Numbered from the stretch's first letter, positions 42,601-55,640 are shown. The stretch is 64,000 nucleotides of DNA from Palaemon carinicauda (GCF_036898095.1 NC_090751.1:54367257-54431256), one strand, 5' to 3'. The notes: generated by a model not told the origin, from the letters alone. Numbers and translations are program-made.

Positions 42601-43620
42601 TGTCAGATCTCGAGGCTTTTCGGCACAAGCGACGAAATCTATCGCCAGAGCAAGGAGGATCTCTTCACAAAGAGTCTACCAATCTAGGTGGGAGACCTTT
42701 AGAGCTTGGTGCAGGCGGCACAAGTTTCCTCATCCACTGCCTCTCTGAGCCAGATTGCAGACTACTTCTTGTACCTCAGACAGGATGCTAAGCTGGCTGT
42801 ATCTACCATCAATGGATACAGCAGTATGCTCTCCGCTGTCTTTAGGCATAGAGGCCTAGAGTTGTCCCAAAATCAAGGTTTGCAGGACCTCATTGGGTCT
42901 TTTCAGACGACGTAATAGGTATTCTTAAACCTGGATGTGGTGTTTAAGTTTCTGTGCTCCAAGAAATTTGAACCTATCTCGCTAGCCTCTCTTCGAGTTG
43001 TAGCGAAGAAAACCCTCTCCCTTATGACTCTAGAGAATGCCAAGAGGTCAGCGAAGTCCAGGCGATTGGGAAGAGGGTGAGCTTCAATTAGGATAGGGCA
43101 GTTTGTGCCTTAAGGTTCATCTTTCTCGTAAAGAGCGAAAACCCTTCGTAACCCTGTCCTACGACGTTTGATGTCATTATCCTCACGAACCTAGTGGGTC
43201 GAGAGAAGGAAAGACTCCTCTGCCCAGTTAGGTCCCTCAAAGTTTTTTTTTGGCTCTCACATAGTGAGCTGTGCATCCAACTTGTTATGGTGTTCAGTGA
43301 AAGATCCGCCAAAAACCCCTGTCTAAGTATGCTTTGTCCTTTTTCCTGAGGGAGAAGATTAGGGAAGCCCACCTCTTATGTGAGGAGGAACACTTCGCCC
43401 TGTTGAAATTACGGGCTCACGAAGTGAGAGCCATTGCTACCTCTCTGGCATATCAGGAATATATGTTAGTTAGGCTATTCATGGATGCAATTTTTTGGAG
43501 GAGCAACTCTGTCTTCGCTTCTCATTAACTTAGAGAGGTGAGAGTAGACTTTGGCAAGTGCTTTACCTTGGGCCCATACATAGCTGCGGTTTCTGTATTA
43601 GGCAAAGGAGTTAATAACTC
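42600..43620 (+). pseudogene. DIRS-E tyrosine recombinase remnant with stop at the catalytic Tyr
   Basis: N-terminal domain pieces RSRGFSAQATKSIARARRIS, SQIADYFLYLRQ and SAVFRHRGLELSQNQ are intact in two frames. The middle is broken. The C-terminal part has RAHEVRAIATSLAYQ (His-x-x-Arg, 43418-43429), DAIFWRSNSVFASH, then TAA at 43526-43528 where DIRS-A has the Tyr codon (FASFYLKDV), then LREV and CFTLGPYIAA. The enzyme is dead by at least this change and several frameshifts. Confidence 0.7.
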
Positions 43621-44036
43621 CACTCAACCTTGATTTATATGCATGTATGAGGGTTTGTGTTTTTATGATAGTCTGAGGACTTCGTCTTGTGGTGCGGTTC
43701 CCTCAGTCTAGATAGATAGTTTATGTCTATGTTGCAGGGTTAGGTGGTTAGTTTTAGTAAGGTTGCAGTTTTTATATGGGGCGAAGGTAGTTTCTGAAGT
43801 CTAGTCAAGTTGTTGGTCTTATCCCTTTGACAGACTCGATTGAGTTTTTTGCAGCATTGCAGGCTTACTCCTGGATAAACTCTCCTAAGGGAAAGCCACT
43901 CTAAAGGCTGTACCTTTGAATCAGCTACCTTAGCAGGCAAGGAATCAAGGTGTTTTTATCTCCTACAACTCTTTTGTTGTTTCCCCAACGATGTTTACTG
44001 TCCGTTTCCCTCCTCCAGATGTGTGAATCAGTTATA
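43621..44036 (+). other. DIRS-E 3' untranslated region
   Basis: Non-coding sequence after the recombinase remnant, ending cctccagatgtgtgaatcag like the DIRS-A equivalent, then cut by the pogo-like transposon. Confidence 0.5.
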
Positions 44037-45710
44037 TACAGTAGGGTCCCGAATTACACGTGTTCTAATTACGCGATTCCTCAATTACGCGATCGATAGT
44101 TTTTAAAAATTAATTTTCCTGTATCTGCGAGGAGCATTCTAAATCCGCGAGTCAAGCACCGCGAAGCGTAGGAAATCTATTGTTTTCTTAATTGTATTGG
44201 GGGGGGGGGTGATGGTTCCCCGATGTCTGAGAAGGGGGGGGGGGGGGGGGGAAGAATGTGAGAGAAAGATTTCTGTTCAAACATTTTAAGACTAGTTTTG
44301 GATGAAAAATGTTAAGGTTTGCCCATCTGTTGTGTGAACTTGTCGCTAGGCCTAGCCTAACTGTCCAACACCTATATGTATAATATTCCATATTTGTACT
44401 AATTAATTTTTATACTTACATTGTGATTATGGTGAAAAATCCTTATTCATTAAACTTTAAATTAAAAACCGTCAAAATAAAGACTATTTTATATCATGCT
44501 ACTGCCAAACATGTCACCACAACCAAACCCATTACTTTGTTTAGTACGTTCCATCGCCGATCATAACGAACTCGCTAACCAATTTTAACATCTGTCTATA
44601 GGTTAACTTTTGCGGCAAAAGATATCTTACCAGGTACTATGTAATAATAATGTTATAATTAATGTTGTTTTATTTATCCTTAGAAAATCAAAATATATGA
44701 AATATGAGCAATTTTGTTTCGTGTTGTTTTTTTTTTCCTAAAAAAACGCCTTCTTAAAAGGAAAACGTTTTTTTTTACGTTTCATCGTCGATCATAAACG
44801 CATTTACTCCTGAAAGTGATATTGAAGAGCTTTTACTAAAGATGTTATTATAAATAAAGATTATAAATAGGTGGTAAAATATCTATAATTAAAGTGTAGC
44901 AGCATCAAGAAATGTTGGGGTTCGCCCTTTACATAAGAATGTACTGTACATTGGATTAGACAGAACGTAGAAAAAATCAATTAGGGAAAAATCGGTATTC
45001 GATATCCTCTTCATCAGCATCGTCAATCGGCCTTTTTATCTTTTTTATTCTCAGTCGCTAACTAGTTATCGCACTGCCAAGATCTGCACACATTCCGATA
45101 ATTCACATTTGAAGGTTTTCTGGGAGAGGATGGATAGAGAAAATACCGAACTATATAAAATGTTTTTTTAACCTGTTAAACGTCACCCACGTGATAAACC
45201 GTTCACCACGATCTACTCGGTACCGCCTTCAACTGTATATTCCGTTCATGACTTTAATTGCCTTTTACAAGCCGTCAGTCTCGTGATGTTACTTTACTCG
45301 TATAGTAAGTATAGGATCACCACTTGGCAACACTCTCAGCATATGGGGACTGTGAATAGAAACTTATATGATGTCTGGCAACTATTTTTCTGAAGGTAGC
45401 TTGATGTTACAAAACTGTGGTTTCCTATCAGTGCGCTCTGGCGTTCATGCATAAGTGGTTATTTGTTGTTCCTTTTGTAATGAAAGGTCTAAAGAGGAAG
45501 GTTATTTCTTTAGATGAAATAAATGATATTCTTGTTGTGGAATTTGATAATGATAACCTGTTTGATAATGAGAGCACAAGTTCTGAATCCTCCAGTGATG
45601 AGTATATTGAAGAAACAAAGTTTTCTTTCGATGCCGAAAGCGAAAATGACTTCTCATTACCGAATGACTGGACAACGAAATTTCACAAAACTATAAAGGG
45701 AAAGGAAACG

Positions 45711-46024
<314 letters not shown>

Positions 46025-46634
46025 ACTTATCCCTTTCCTTTGGTTGCTTATCCAGGCGTAAGATTTACGATTGAAGATAAAAAGAACCCATTAGAATATT
46101 CAGTATTATGTAGCCATTTGAAATTAAATTATAGTAGTATTAATTTTTTTTTTTACTCAACCATTTAATTAATATCCCTACTTTTAACTATAATTACGAA
46201 TTATAAGCATAAAGAAATTATATTAACTTTGAAAAATTATCATTAGTGAAATGACCGCTCAGGGCAAAAAATCGTGATTATCGTACAGCAGCCTAGTGCA
46301 CACTTGCGCCTACTGGCCGTGTTTACGTGTGGGAGTGTCATCATGGATATACAGTACTATACTGTAATTTTTAACTATTGCTAGATACGTACTGTATCAA
46401 ACCTTGAAAACCCTTTTTGTTTTTTGTATCTATAGGAAATAATTCTACATCATTCGGAAAATACTGAAAACAGTAAGCTATGCATAGTACAGTAGTAAAT
46501 ACTACAGTCATAGAAAATTATCAAAACTTTAACAACTTTTTATTGTTTTATTTATCCATAAAAGAAATTTTGTACAGTATTTTATAAAAAAAATCTATAA
46601 GAAGGATTTCTTACAGTATTGTTAAGATAAAAGC

Positions 46635-46651
46635 TACAGTATATATATATA

Positions 46652-46706
<55 letters not shown>

Positions 46707-46770
46707 TTATATATATATAATATATACATACATACATACACACACACAGTGTATATACAGTATATATATA
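46635..46770. repeat. AT/CA microsatellite with tacagtatata motifs
   Basis: AT dinucleotides flanked by cagtatatatatactg palindromes inside the pogo-like element. Confidence 0.85.
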
Positions 46771-46913
46771 GCTAGAAAGCTAGAAATGGAGTGAAAAAAA
46801 AATGACGGGTAGGTTGCTGTTTGCCGCCATGATGTGTTTCGAAATATACGAATTTCCAATTACACGAGGCCTTTTATCGACCAAATTCTCGCATAATTCG
46901 GGACCCTACTGTA

Positions 46914-47010
46914 TATATAACTGCCAGGTAAGTACTATTCATAAAAATGGAGTTTTTATGATAAAACAAAGTTTTATGAATACTTAACTGGCAGTTATAT
47001 ATATATATTC
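46914..47010 (+). repeat. DIRS-E internal complementary region
   Basis: tataactgccaggtaagtactattcataaaa (right-end form) is followed by ttttatgaatacttaactggcagttatata (left-end form), a junction like that in DIRS-A at 17394-17494. Confidence 0.7.
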
Positions 47011-47776
47011 TAAGGCCCACCCACCTCCCCTCAGGAGACAGGTCGGGCATAGATGAACTGAAGTCTTGGACACGGGAATGATTCCTTGGACCACCCTGTG
47101 ACGGGTGTTACCACCTACCTCCCAACCACCACAAGGCGGTTGCCTCGTTTTGAAAAATTCTGCCGATTTAGAGATATCAGCTACATATATATAACTGCCA
47201 GGTAAGTATTCATAAAACTTTGTTTTATCATAAAAAACTCCATATTTATACAGATGTGGTCCACCAGCACCAGGCCCCTTTGAAGTCTTACCTTCAAGCA
47301 AAGTGAGTTACAGTCACAGGTGTATGAATGAGAGGGGTAGCTAGTACCACCCACCCCCCGCTAACTAGAGGATAGGTGGTTAACCCTCGTTAAATTCTAA
47401 TGGCTCGTCTTTCAGCTTCGCCTAAAGTAATACCCTTATAAACAGCTACAGGTTTGTATTATTAGGAAAAATATAAATTACTTCCAAAGTTGTCATCTTT
47501 TGCTAATAACTTCACTGTAAAATATTTTAGAATTTTTGGATGCAGCAATTGTCTTTTAAGTTTAACCTTTTTCACGTGAGTTATGCTTTTCTTGAGCTTT
47601 AAATTACCAATATTTGAGATACAGCTTTCAGAATCAGATTATTAAGTGTTTCGTCAAAGTATTTGGTGAAATTCTCTCCAGCTGTAACATTACAGCTAGA
47701 GGAAAGTATTGGTGGTTAAAAACTTGAGATTAAAGATTCTTTTAATTTTAATAGCTGATAATTTTTATTTTTCCAG

Positions 47777-47908
47777 TGTGCTCATACAGATACAATCTAT
47801 GCAGCCCGACATGTAAGTCTTCGTTGTGGAATTCCCATTAGTACTCCAGCTCTGTCTGTTAATAGGCTGTGTGGTTCTGGCTTCCAGTCTGTTGTTAATG
47901 GTGCTCAT
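47777..47908 (+). CDS. ACAA2: 3-ketoacyl-CoA thiolase, mitochondrial, coding exon 3
   Basis: 132 bases, exactly 44 codons, phase 0 at both ends, with acceptor tttttccag and donor gtaagt. It encodes CAHTDTIYAARHVSLRCGIP, then TPALSVNRLCGSGFQSVVNG. The Cys in RLCGSGFQS is the nucleophile that forms the acyl-enzyme in thiolases. ARHV-LR-GIP and TPAL-VNRLCGSGFQS-VNG agree with animal ACAA2. The next exon (the GGTE-M motif region) is not found before the window ends at 64000, so intron 3 exceeds 16 kb. Confidence 0.93.
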
Positions 47909-48339
47909 GTAAGTTTTTTATTTATTTATACATTAGATTATTAGTTTTTAAGGAAATATAATTTTGCAGTTTTCAATGATGATTTTCATAGTTGAAGGTG
48001 TTACATCCTCAATACATCATCTTAATGAATCTTACCCATTACTCACAAGCTTATATGATTTAAGTGCTAACTTCTGGTAAAAATAATTGGAAAATGTTCA
48101 TCGGGATTTGAAGAATCTACCCCTGAAATAACACCACATCATATCAGATATCAGTACTGTGATAATGCTATCGAGTGTTTGCACTTTGCTTGCATTTTGC
48201 TACAAACTGGTGAATTATCATGCAGTTATTTTGCAGCTTTTATTGTCATCTGAAGTGTTAATGAAATAATCTTTTTTGGGTCTTAGTATAGTAGTCCTTT
48301 TTCGGTTCTTTTTGCTTGAAAGGTTTTTTTCGGATATCA
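47909..48339 (+). other. ACAA2: Start of thiolase intron 3, unassigned
   Basis: AT-rich intron sequence after donor gtaagt. No feature recognised. Confidence 0.5.
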
Positions 48340-48960
48340 TTCGATTCTAGGTCAGTGAGGTATTGTGCCAGTATAAATGTGTTAGATGCAGAGGTAGTGT
48401 GCGTGATCTAGGGAATAGGTGCAATATGTGCAGTAGTTATTGTGAGGGTGGATTTTTAGCTTTGCTTGAGCATAAAAAAACCAGAAAGCAGTACACTTCT
48501 AAAAGAGTGTGGAAAGAGTGGTAATTTGGTCTTTAATGACTTAGGCATTTAAAATTAATCATCCTGATCTTTATCTGCCATCTTCCCCCTCTCCATCACC
48601 CATCCATTTATTTTTTTCCCATACCCCCAATCTCCTCTAGTTCTTTGACGTTCAAAAATACATTGATATTTTGAAGAGGGCTATGGGAGATTAAACTTGC
48701 GCTTTACATGCCGTAACATCCCCTACAGTGCTTATGCTTATTCACGAACATTCTGCTTTAGTGAAAATGTGTTGGGGCAGTCCCCTACTTTTCCAAACTA
48801 CTGGTGCATCTCCAGCTAATATTAGAACAAACACAGTGATAGGAGCAGCAATGTATGGGTTGACCCCACTTTACTTGTCCTAACACCTGTGCCAGTACCC
48901 TTGCACACGCTCATGGTGATTCTGACGTGGTGTCTTAGTGCTCAGACAAGAGAAATTGGT
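48340..48960 (+). pseudogene. Possible gag fragment of a DIRS-like element
   Basis: Translation near 48375-48470 gives YKCVRCRGSVRDLGNRCNMC followed by SSYCEGG, a cysteine spacing like the gag heads of DIRS-A and DIRS-D, then a Ser/Pro-coding stretch and helical-looking fragments with stops. Weak evidence, no flanking terminal repeats seen. Confidence 0.3.
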
Positions 48961-49069
48961 ATGTTAACACATCTTTGGAGGAATTGTTTTTGTCAAGTGG
49001 ATTGATGTAGATTTGAACTATAGAAGTATTTTTGGGGGAAGCATGTGTTAACGTAGACTGTTAGTGATG

Positions 49070-50351
49070 AATTTTAAATAAGAAGAGTTAGAGAACGTCT
49101 AGAATTGAGGTTTGGAACCTTAAAGGAGAAAAGGGTGAGAAATTTAGGGGCGTTGTGAAAGAGAGACAACTGAACAGGTATGAAAGAAATGTCTTGGGAA
49201 AACGGAAGAACTAGTTGGAAGAACCAGTGGAAATGGTGTCAAAAAGAGAAAAGTGGTGGTGGCATAAAGAGGTGCAAGAGTCAAGCTAAAAGAAAATCAA
49301 AGGCATTTAAGGTTTGAAAGTAAGGTATGCACAGTGTATAGCTATTGAAAGGCTAGGAAAATAGGAAGGAGGAAAGGACATCTATAAGAAAGGCAAAAAC
49401 GAGATGTGGGATAACGGAGTCATCAAGGATAGAAATGAAAATCTAATGCATAGAGATGAAGACATTAAGAGGAGATGGAGAAAATATTTTGAACAACAAT
49501 TGAATACTGAAAATGAGAGAGAGGAGCTAGAAAAGCTCAAAGGGGGAGGAGCCAGTGATAGAGAAACGGAATATATAAGTGAAGTGGGCATTTAGTAAAA
49601 TGAAAGATGCTAGAACACCAGGTCCATCAGAGTTTCAAATTGAAATGGTCAAGATACTAGCTTCAGAGGAAGAAAGGATATTAGTGATATGGGAAGTGGA
49701 AATAATGCCTAAAGACTGATAGGAGAGTCTAGTGGTATGGGTAAAGTCATGGAATGTGGTAATTACTGGGGGAGTAAATTAAACTTTTTGAGAGGGCAGT
49801 AGATGAGCGATAGTGAGATATTGTAAAGATTTGGAAACAGCAGTATTGATTAATGGGGTGGGGGGAAGGTTTTAGGGATGCCATCTTTATTAGTAAGGTA
49901 GCTACACGAAAAGAGGCTAGTGGGGAAACCAGAAGCTCTTCTTCGAGAAGGCTTATGATTGAATACCAAGAGAAATTGTTTTGGTCCTTAAGGAAGAGGA
50001 AAGTCATAGAGAAATTGGTCAGAATGGTAGAGATGACGAACAATAGAAAAAGGACAAAAGTAATGATTGAAAATGGGGAAAAAGAAACCTTTGAAGTTAG
50101 TGTGGGATTACACCAGGGTAATGGCTGTGTTAAATGAATAGATCAGAAATGAAGAGTTGGAGGAGTTTCTATATGCAGATAATTTGGTGATACTGCTGAA
50201 AATGAGGAAGAATTGCAAAGGAGGGTAGTAGAGTGGCTAGAGACTTTGGAGAGAGGTAGCTTTGAGGGTAAATGTGGATAATACTGAAGTTTTGGTGATC
50301 AGTAAGGAATGTAGGGACAGGATAGCCATACATGAAAGTATAGGCCAAGGC
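49070..50351 (+). pseudogene. LINE reverse transcriptase fragment (RTE-like), plus strand
   Basis: Pieces in several frames: RLELRFGTLKEKRVRN (about 49100), MWDNGVIKDRNENLMHRDED and RRWRKYFEQQLN (49404-49530), KMKDARTPGPSEFQIEMVK (about 49600), and FWSLRKRKVIEKLVRMVEMT then KVMIENGEKETFEVSVGLHQ (about 49975-50120), and ELEEFLYADNLVI (about 50150). WK-YFE-LLN, the APGPD-like TPGPSE and YAD-N motifs place it among LINE RTs. Indels and stops throughout. It ends where the ATT tail of the minus-strand LINE begins. Confidence 0.65.
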
Positions 50352-51211
50352 CTATTATTATTATTACTATCCAAGCTACAACCCTAGTTGGAAAAGCAAG
50401 ATGCTATAAGTCCTAGGGCTCCAATAGGGAAAAATATCCCAGTGAGGAAAGGAAATAAATAGATAAGAACAAATTAACAATAAATAATTGTAAAGATAGT
50501 AACAATGTCAAAACAGATATGTCGTATATAAACTATAAAAAGACTTGCGTCAGCCTGTTCAACATAAAAACATTTGCTGCAACTTTGAACTTTTGAAGTT
50601 CTACTGATTCAACTACCCGATTAGGAAGATCATTCCACAACTTGGTCATAGCTGGAATAAAACTTCTAGAATACTGTGTAGTATTGAGCCTCGTGATGAA
50701 GAAGGCCTGGCTATTAGAATTAACTGCCTTCCTAGTATTATGAACAGGATGGAATTGTCCTGAAAGATCTGAATGTAAAGGATGGCCAGAGTTATGAAAA
50801 ATCTTATGCAACATGCATAATGAACTAATTGAACGACGGTGCCAAAGATTATCTAGATCAGGAATAAGAAATTTAATAGACCGTAAGTTTCTGTCCAACA
50901 AATTAAGGTGAGAATCCGCAGCTGAAGACCAGACAGGAGAACAATACTCGAAACAAAGTAGAATGAAAGAAATAAAACACTTCTTCAGAATAGATTGATC
51001 ACCGAAAATCTTCTAAGACTCCCAATAAGCCAATTTTTTGTGCTATTGAAGAAGACACAGACCTAATGTGTCTCAAAAATAAATTTGCTGTCGAGAATCA
51101 CACCTAAAATTTTAAGAGTCATACAAATTTAAAGAAACAATATCAGTACTTAGATCCGGATGTTGAAAAGCCACTGTCCTTGACCTACGTACAATTATAC
51201 TTTGAGTTTTG

Positions 51212-51766
51212 TTAGGATTCAACTTCATACCCCCATAATTTGCACCATGCACTAATTTTAGCCAGATCTCTATTAAGGGATTCAGCAACCTCAGATCTAC
51301 ATTTAAGGGATGGAATTGATGCAAAGAGAGCAGCATCATCTGCATATGCAACAAGCTTGTTTTCTAGACCAAACCACATGTCATGTGTATATAGTATGAA
51401 AAGTAATAGGCCAAGAACACTACCCTGTGAAACACCAGATATCACATTCCTATGCTCACTATGGTGCCCATCAACAACAACTCTTTGAGATCTATTACTT
51501 AAAATATCCATAATAATGTTAAGAAACGACCCACCCATTACCAACTGTTTGAGTTTGAAAACAAGGGCCTCATGATTAACACGGTCAAAGGCAGCACTAA
51601 AATCAAGGCCAATCATATGAACTTCCTGACCACAATCAAGGGATTTCAGTACAGCATTGGAGATTGTAAGAAGGGCATCACATGCTCCAAGGGCTTTACA
51701 AAAACCAGATTGCAAACTAGGGAATAGATGATTACCTTCAGCAAACCTATTGAGAAGTTTTGCCAA
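51212..51766 (-). pseudogene. LINE reverse transcriptase core
   Basis: 184 open codons with the RT palm motifs: FSAAFDRVNH (first Asp), ISGVSQGSVLG (template-grip block) and AYADDAAL (catalytic Asp pair). Functional residues are intact, but the frame is cut on both sides (stop at the C-terminal end, shift before MAKLLNRFAEGNHLFPS). Part of the LINE at 50352-53290. Confidence 0.8.
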
Positions 51767-52514
51767 AAGACGTTCAAAAACTTTAGATAATATGGTAGTT
51801 ATGGAAATTGAGCGTTAATCAGTTGGACTTGAGCTACCACAAACACATTTACATGAAGGAGTAACATTACCAATTCTCAAACAAGTGCTAAAAGCTCCTT
51901 TTCTTGCTAACTTGCGCAAAATAACAGATAACTTTGGAGCTAAGAAATCTGCAGTCTTTATGAAAAACAAAGGAAAAATACCGTTTGGGTCTACACGTCC
52001 ATAAGCATCAAGGTCCATCAACAGAGCTTTAATTTCATGAGATCGAAAAGCTAAATAGTTAGTTGAGCCTCAGGAAAACAAGATTGAGAAAGTTCAAGTT
52101 TTTCATTACTCTGTTTACTGTCAAAAATATCAGCCAAAAGGGTTGCCCTTTCCTTTGGACAGTGAGTGACTGAACCATCTGGTTTAAGTAAAGGAGGAAC
52201 TGTTACATCTACACCAAAGAGTGCAGATTTAAGGGTAGACCACTATTTATGTTCCGGAGTTGTACCAGAAAGGGTTTCTTTTATGGTTAAATTGTATTCC
52301 TTTTCAGTTGAGGCATAAACTCTCTGAGCAAAACCTCTAAGCTGAATATAGTTATTCCAGGTCAAATCTGATTTGTTACCCTTCCAAAGATGATAGGCTT
52401 CCTGCTTCTCCAAATAAGCACGTCTATAATCATCATTGAACCACGGTTTGTCCTTCACTTGGTACGTTAGCACAGAAGTGATACGCCTATCAATTATGTT
52501 GACTCGATTCTCAT

Positions 52515-53030
52515 TCAAAGGGACAACAGGATCAACACTACTATTAATTGTGACCAATTCAAGCACAAAAAATCATGCAAAATGCCATTCCAGTCTGCTT
52601 GAGATTTCATATAAATTTTACAAGAGTATGATACATCAGGGACAGGCTGCTCAGTCTTCACTTCTAATGAAATCAAGGCATGATCAGATGTCCCGACTGG
52701 AGAACCAACCTTACTAGTTATAACGCCAGAGGAGTCAGTGTATATGAGTTCCAAGCAATTACCAGACCTGTGAGTAGCTTCACTTATGATTTGCTCACAG
52801 CCTGATTCAGAGGCAAAGTCTAAAGCTCTTAAGCCATGGCGATCGGTAGGAGAGATAGAAATCAACCACTTCCTATGGTGAGCATCAAAATCACCAACAA
52901 AGACAAAAGAAGCCTTTCTATCATCTTCTTGTATCTTAGCCATAATGGTAAGAAGATAATCGAAGATAGAATCATCCATGTCTGGATTTTGGTAGATCGA
53001 AAAAAAAATAAAAGTTGTTATGCCTGCCAC
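52515..53030 (-). pseudogene. LINE apurinic-like endonuclease fragment
   Basis: 171 codons containing FVFVGDFDAHHRKWL (normally GDFNAHH, here Asp in place of Asn) and SPVGTSDHALISLEV (the terminal SDH motif with catalytic His). The N-terminal part lies further upstream in another frame to about 53150. The Asn-to-Asp change and the broken frames indicate decay. Confidence 0.75.
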
Positions 53031-53904
53031 AAACTTTTATTACCTGAATCTAATGACATCCATATTCATAGCAGGACTTATGAGAAGCAGGGTACTCGGT
53101 CCTAATATACACCGCCATTCCCTTCCCCCTAGGGATGGAATCACGTTTCAACATTATAAGAAGTCGTCTCAGACCATCTTAGTGCCCAGGTAGATGGACG
53201 GTGGGAGCTGGTTGGGTCAGAGTGATGATGTCACTCTGGCCTACCATGGCTGAGTAAGCTGTGGAACTTCCATAATGAAATAAGAGAACCACACTTTCGG
53301 TCCTGTTTTTTTTTTTTTTAATCTTTTCAAAGATTTATTTGTTCCCATACTTACAAACCTTCGTTATTCATAAGTATATACTTTCGTCGGAGTTGGAAGG
53401 CAGCCATTAGATTTAAAATGCAAGGTGGCAACCCTGCCTATCCACTTGAGTGGGTAGGCAGGGGGTGGCTGGGGTGTACCCAGCTTCCTATACTGTATAT
53501 ACTCTCATAGCTGTAAGTTATGTCACTTTTTGCTTTTGGCTGGTAGAGAACGGACGTCTCTGCTGTGTCCTTTCAAGGCTTAGCCAATTAGACTTTTGCT
53601 TTATACTCATCCTTTTTCTCTTACAGATGTGATTGTGTTTTTCTCCTGACACTCCATTACAGAGTAATATAGCAGTTTTAGATGTTGATGTTGTCTGTCC
53701 CTGTGAGTTTATCGGAAGGAATCCTCGTTGCTGACAACTCCTCTTGGGATAACTTCTCCCGTCCGCGGGTTGGGTTTCTTTCCCCCCCCGAGGAGAAGAA
53801 TTTTTAATTCTCTTTGTTTCTTCTTCAGCGCTCATAGACGACATTGGGGTGCGAAGTCAGCTTCTGCAGCTGCGGCTGGCGTCTTAGCTGTCTACGAGGT
53901 CCAC

Positions 53905-54529
53905 CTCCCGTTTGCTCTTCTGTTGCTTCCTGCTGATGATTAGTCATCTTGCCACCTGCCAATCTCGTCGTCTCCCAACGATCCGCAATTTTTCTCTCTC
54001 TCCCCACAGGCAACATTCTAGCCCGCGTATGCAACTTCCGCCTGTTGAGGATTCCAAGATTACGGATGATAGTCAACCCATGGCCTGCTTGCCAATCGCC
54101 AGAACGACTGATAATCTTCTCAATCGCAGGGGCTAGACTCATCACCTCGTCTTCCTGGTGTGTTATGATGTTGTTCGCGATAATCCGATGTTGTTTTGAC
54201 ACCCGTCAGGGCGTCGGTTTTGACAATCAAATGATCGCCGGTTATCACGATTTCGACGCTCTCTTTCTTGAAGACGATCACAGTCACGAGTTGAATAGTC
54301 ACAATTGCGAGATCATAGGTCATTCATGATCTCAATGCTCTTCTTTTTGAAGACATATACCTGTTTGGTCTCCCCTTCGGGGGATTACTTTCGCAGGATT
54401 CCTGTCCTTTGGGAAATCCCTTCAAGGAAAACTCAAAGACAAGATTTGGGTTTTTCTTAAGCAACACTTTATGTTAAACTTCAAATTTAGATAAGACTTG
54501 TTGAAAGGAAACAGAGTGCTTCTCAGATG
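53905..54529 (+). repeat. Left copy of a duplication flanking the second gap
   Basis: ttctgttgcttcctgctga-gattag...cagagtgcttctcaga recurs at 55030-55640 with few differences. The frame at 53949-54329 recurs as 55064-55429, with no known domain. Confidence 0.85.
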
Positions 54530-55029
54530 NNNNNNNNNNNNNNNNNNNNNNNNNNNNNNNNNNNNNNNNNNNNNNNNNNNNNNNNNNNNNNNNNNNNNNN
54601 NNNNNNNNNNNNNNNNNNNNNNNNNNNNNNNNNNNNNNNNNNNNNNNNNNNNNNNNNNNNNNNNNNNNNNNNNNNNNNNNNNNNNNNNNNNNNNNNNNNN
54701 NNNNNNNNNNNNNNNNNNNNNNNNNNNNNNNNNNNNNNNNNNNNNNNNNNNNNNNNNNNNNNNNNNNNNNNNNNNNNNNNNNNNNNNNNNNNNNNNNNNN
54801 NNNNNNNNNNNNNNNNNNNNNNNNNNNNNNNNNNNNNNNNNNNNNNNNNNNNNNNNNNNNNNNNNNNNNNNNNNNNNNNNNNNNNNNNNNNNNNNNNNNN
54901 NNNNNNNNNNNNNNNNNNNNNNNNNNNNNNNNNNNNNNNNNNNNNNNNNNNNNNNNNNNNNNNNNNNNNNNNNNNNNNNNNNNNNNNNNNNNNNNNNNNN
55001 NNNNNNNNNNNNNNNNNNNNNNNNNNNNN
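54530..55029. other. Assembly gap (500 N)
   Basis: A run of exactly 500 N between two copies of the same about 615-bp sequence. Confidence 1.
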
Positions 55030-55640
55030 CCCTTCTGTTGCTTCCTGCTGACGATTAGTCATCTTGCCACCTGCCAATCTCGTCGTCTCCCAACGATCCG
55101 CAATTTTTCTCTCTCTCCCCACAGGCAACATTCTAGCCCGCGTATGCAACTTCCGCCTGTTGATGATTCCAAGATTACGGATGATAGTCAACCCATGGCC
55201 TGCTTGCCAATCGCCAGAACGACTGATAATCTTCTTAATCGCAGGGGCTAGACTCATCACCTCGTCTTCCTGGTTTGTTATGATGTTCGCGACAATCCGA
55301 TGTTGTTTTGACACCCGTCAGGGCGTCGTTTTTGACAATCAAATGATCGCCGGTTATCACGATTTCGACGCTCTCTTTCTTGAAGACGATCACAGTCACG
55401 AGTTGAATAGTCACAATGCGAGATCATAGGTCATTCACGATCTCAATGCTCTTCATTTTGAAGACGTACACCTGTTTGGTCTTCCCTTTGTGGGATTACT
55501 TTGGCAGGATTCCTGTCCTTTGGGAAATCCCTTCAAGGAAAACTCAAAGACAAGATTTGGATTTTTCTTAAGCAACACCGTATATTAAACTTCAAATTTA
55601 GATAAGACTTGTTGAAAGGAAACAGAGTGCTTCTCAGAGG
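55030..55640 (+). repeat. Right copy of the gap-flanking duplication
   Basis: See 53905-54529. It ends in cagagtgcttctcagagg, where the LINE target duplication begins. Confidence 0.85.

Larger units (their letters stand above)
50352..53290 (-). mobile_element. TAA-tailed LINE (CR1/Jockey group), 5'-truncated or decayed copy
   Basis: Minus-strand element whose 3' end is a short ATT array at 50352-50365 preceded by ctaagctacaaccctag-type sequence (here ccaagctacaaccctag). From 5' to 3': endonuclease fragment (52515-53030: FVFVGDFDAHHRKW, VGSPVGTSDHALIS), linker (52243-52566), pre-RT (51815-52021), RT (51212-51766: GLDFSAAFDRVNHEAL, GVSQGSVLGLLLFILY, YADDAAL), and a C-terminal region (50533-50901: LIPDLDNLWH, SFIPAMTKLWNDLPN). 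The frame is broken between each piece. No RNase H seen. It is the longest copy of the family whose tails occur at 61, 2566, 2867, 5494 and 7532. Confidence 0.8.

Noticed and set aside
44188..44240. Long G-runs as G-quadruplex regulators
   Set aside because: Homopolymer G tracts inside a transposon, likely length errors; no promoter context.
53949..54329. 126-codon ORF repeated at 55064 as a conserved gene
   Set aside because: Both copies belong to the gap-flanking duplication within DIRS-F; repetition there does not show selection.
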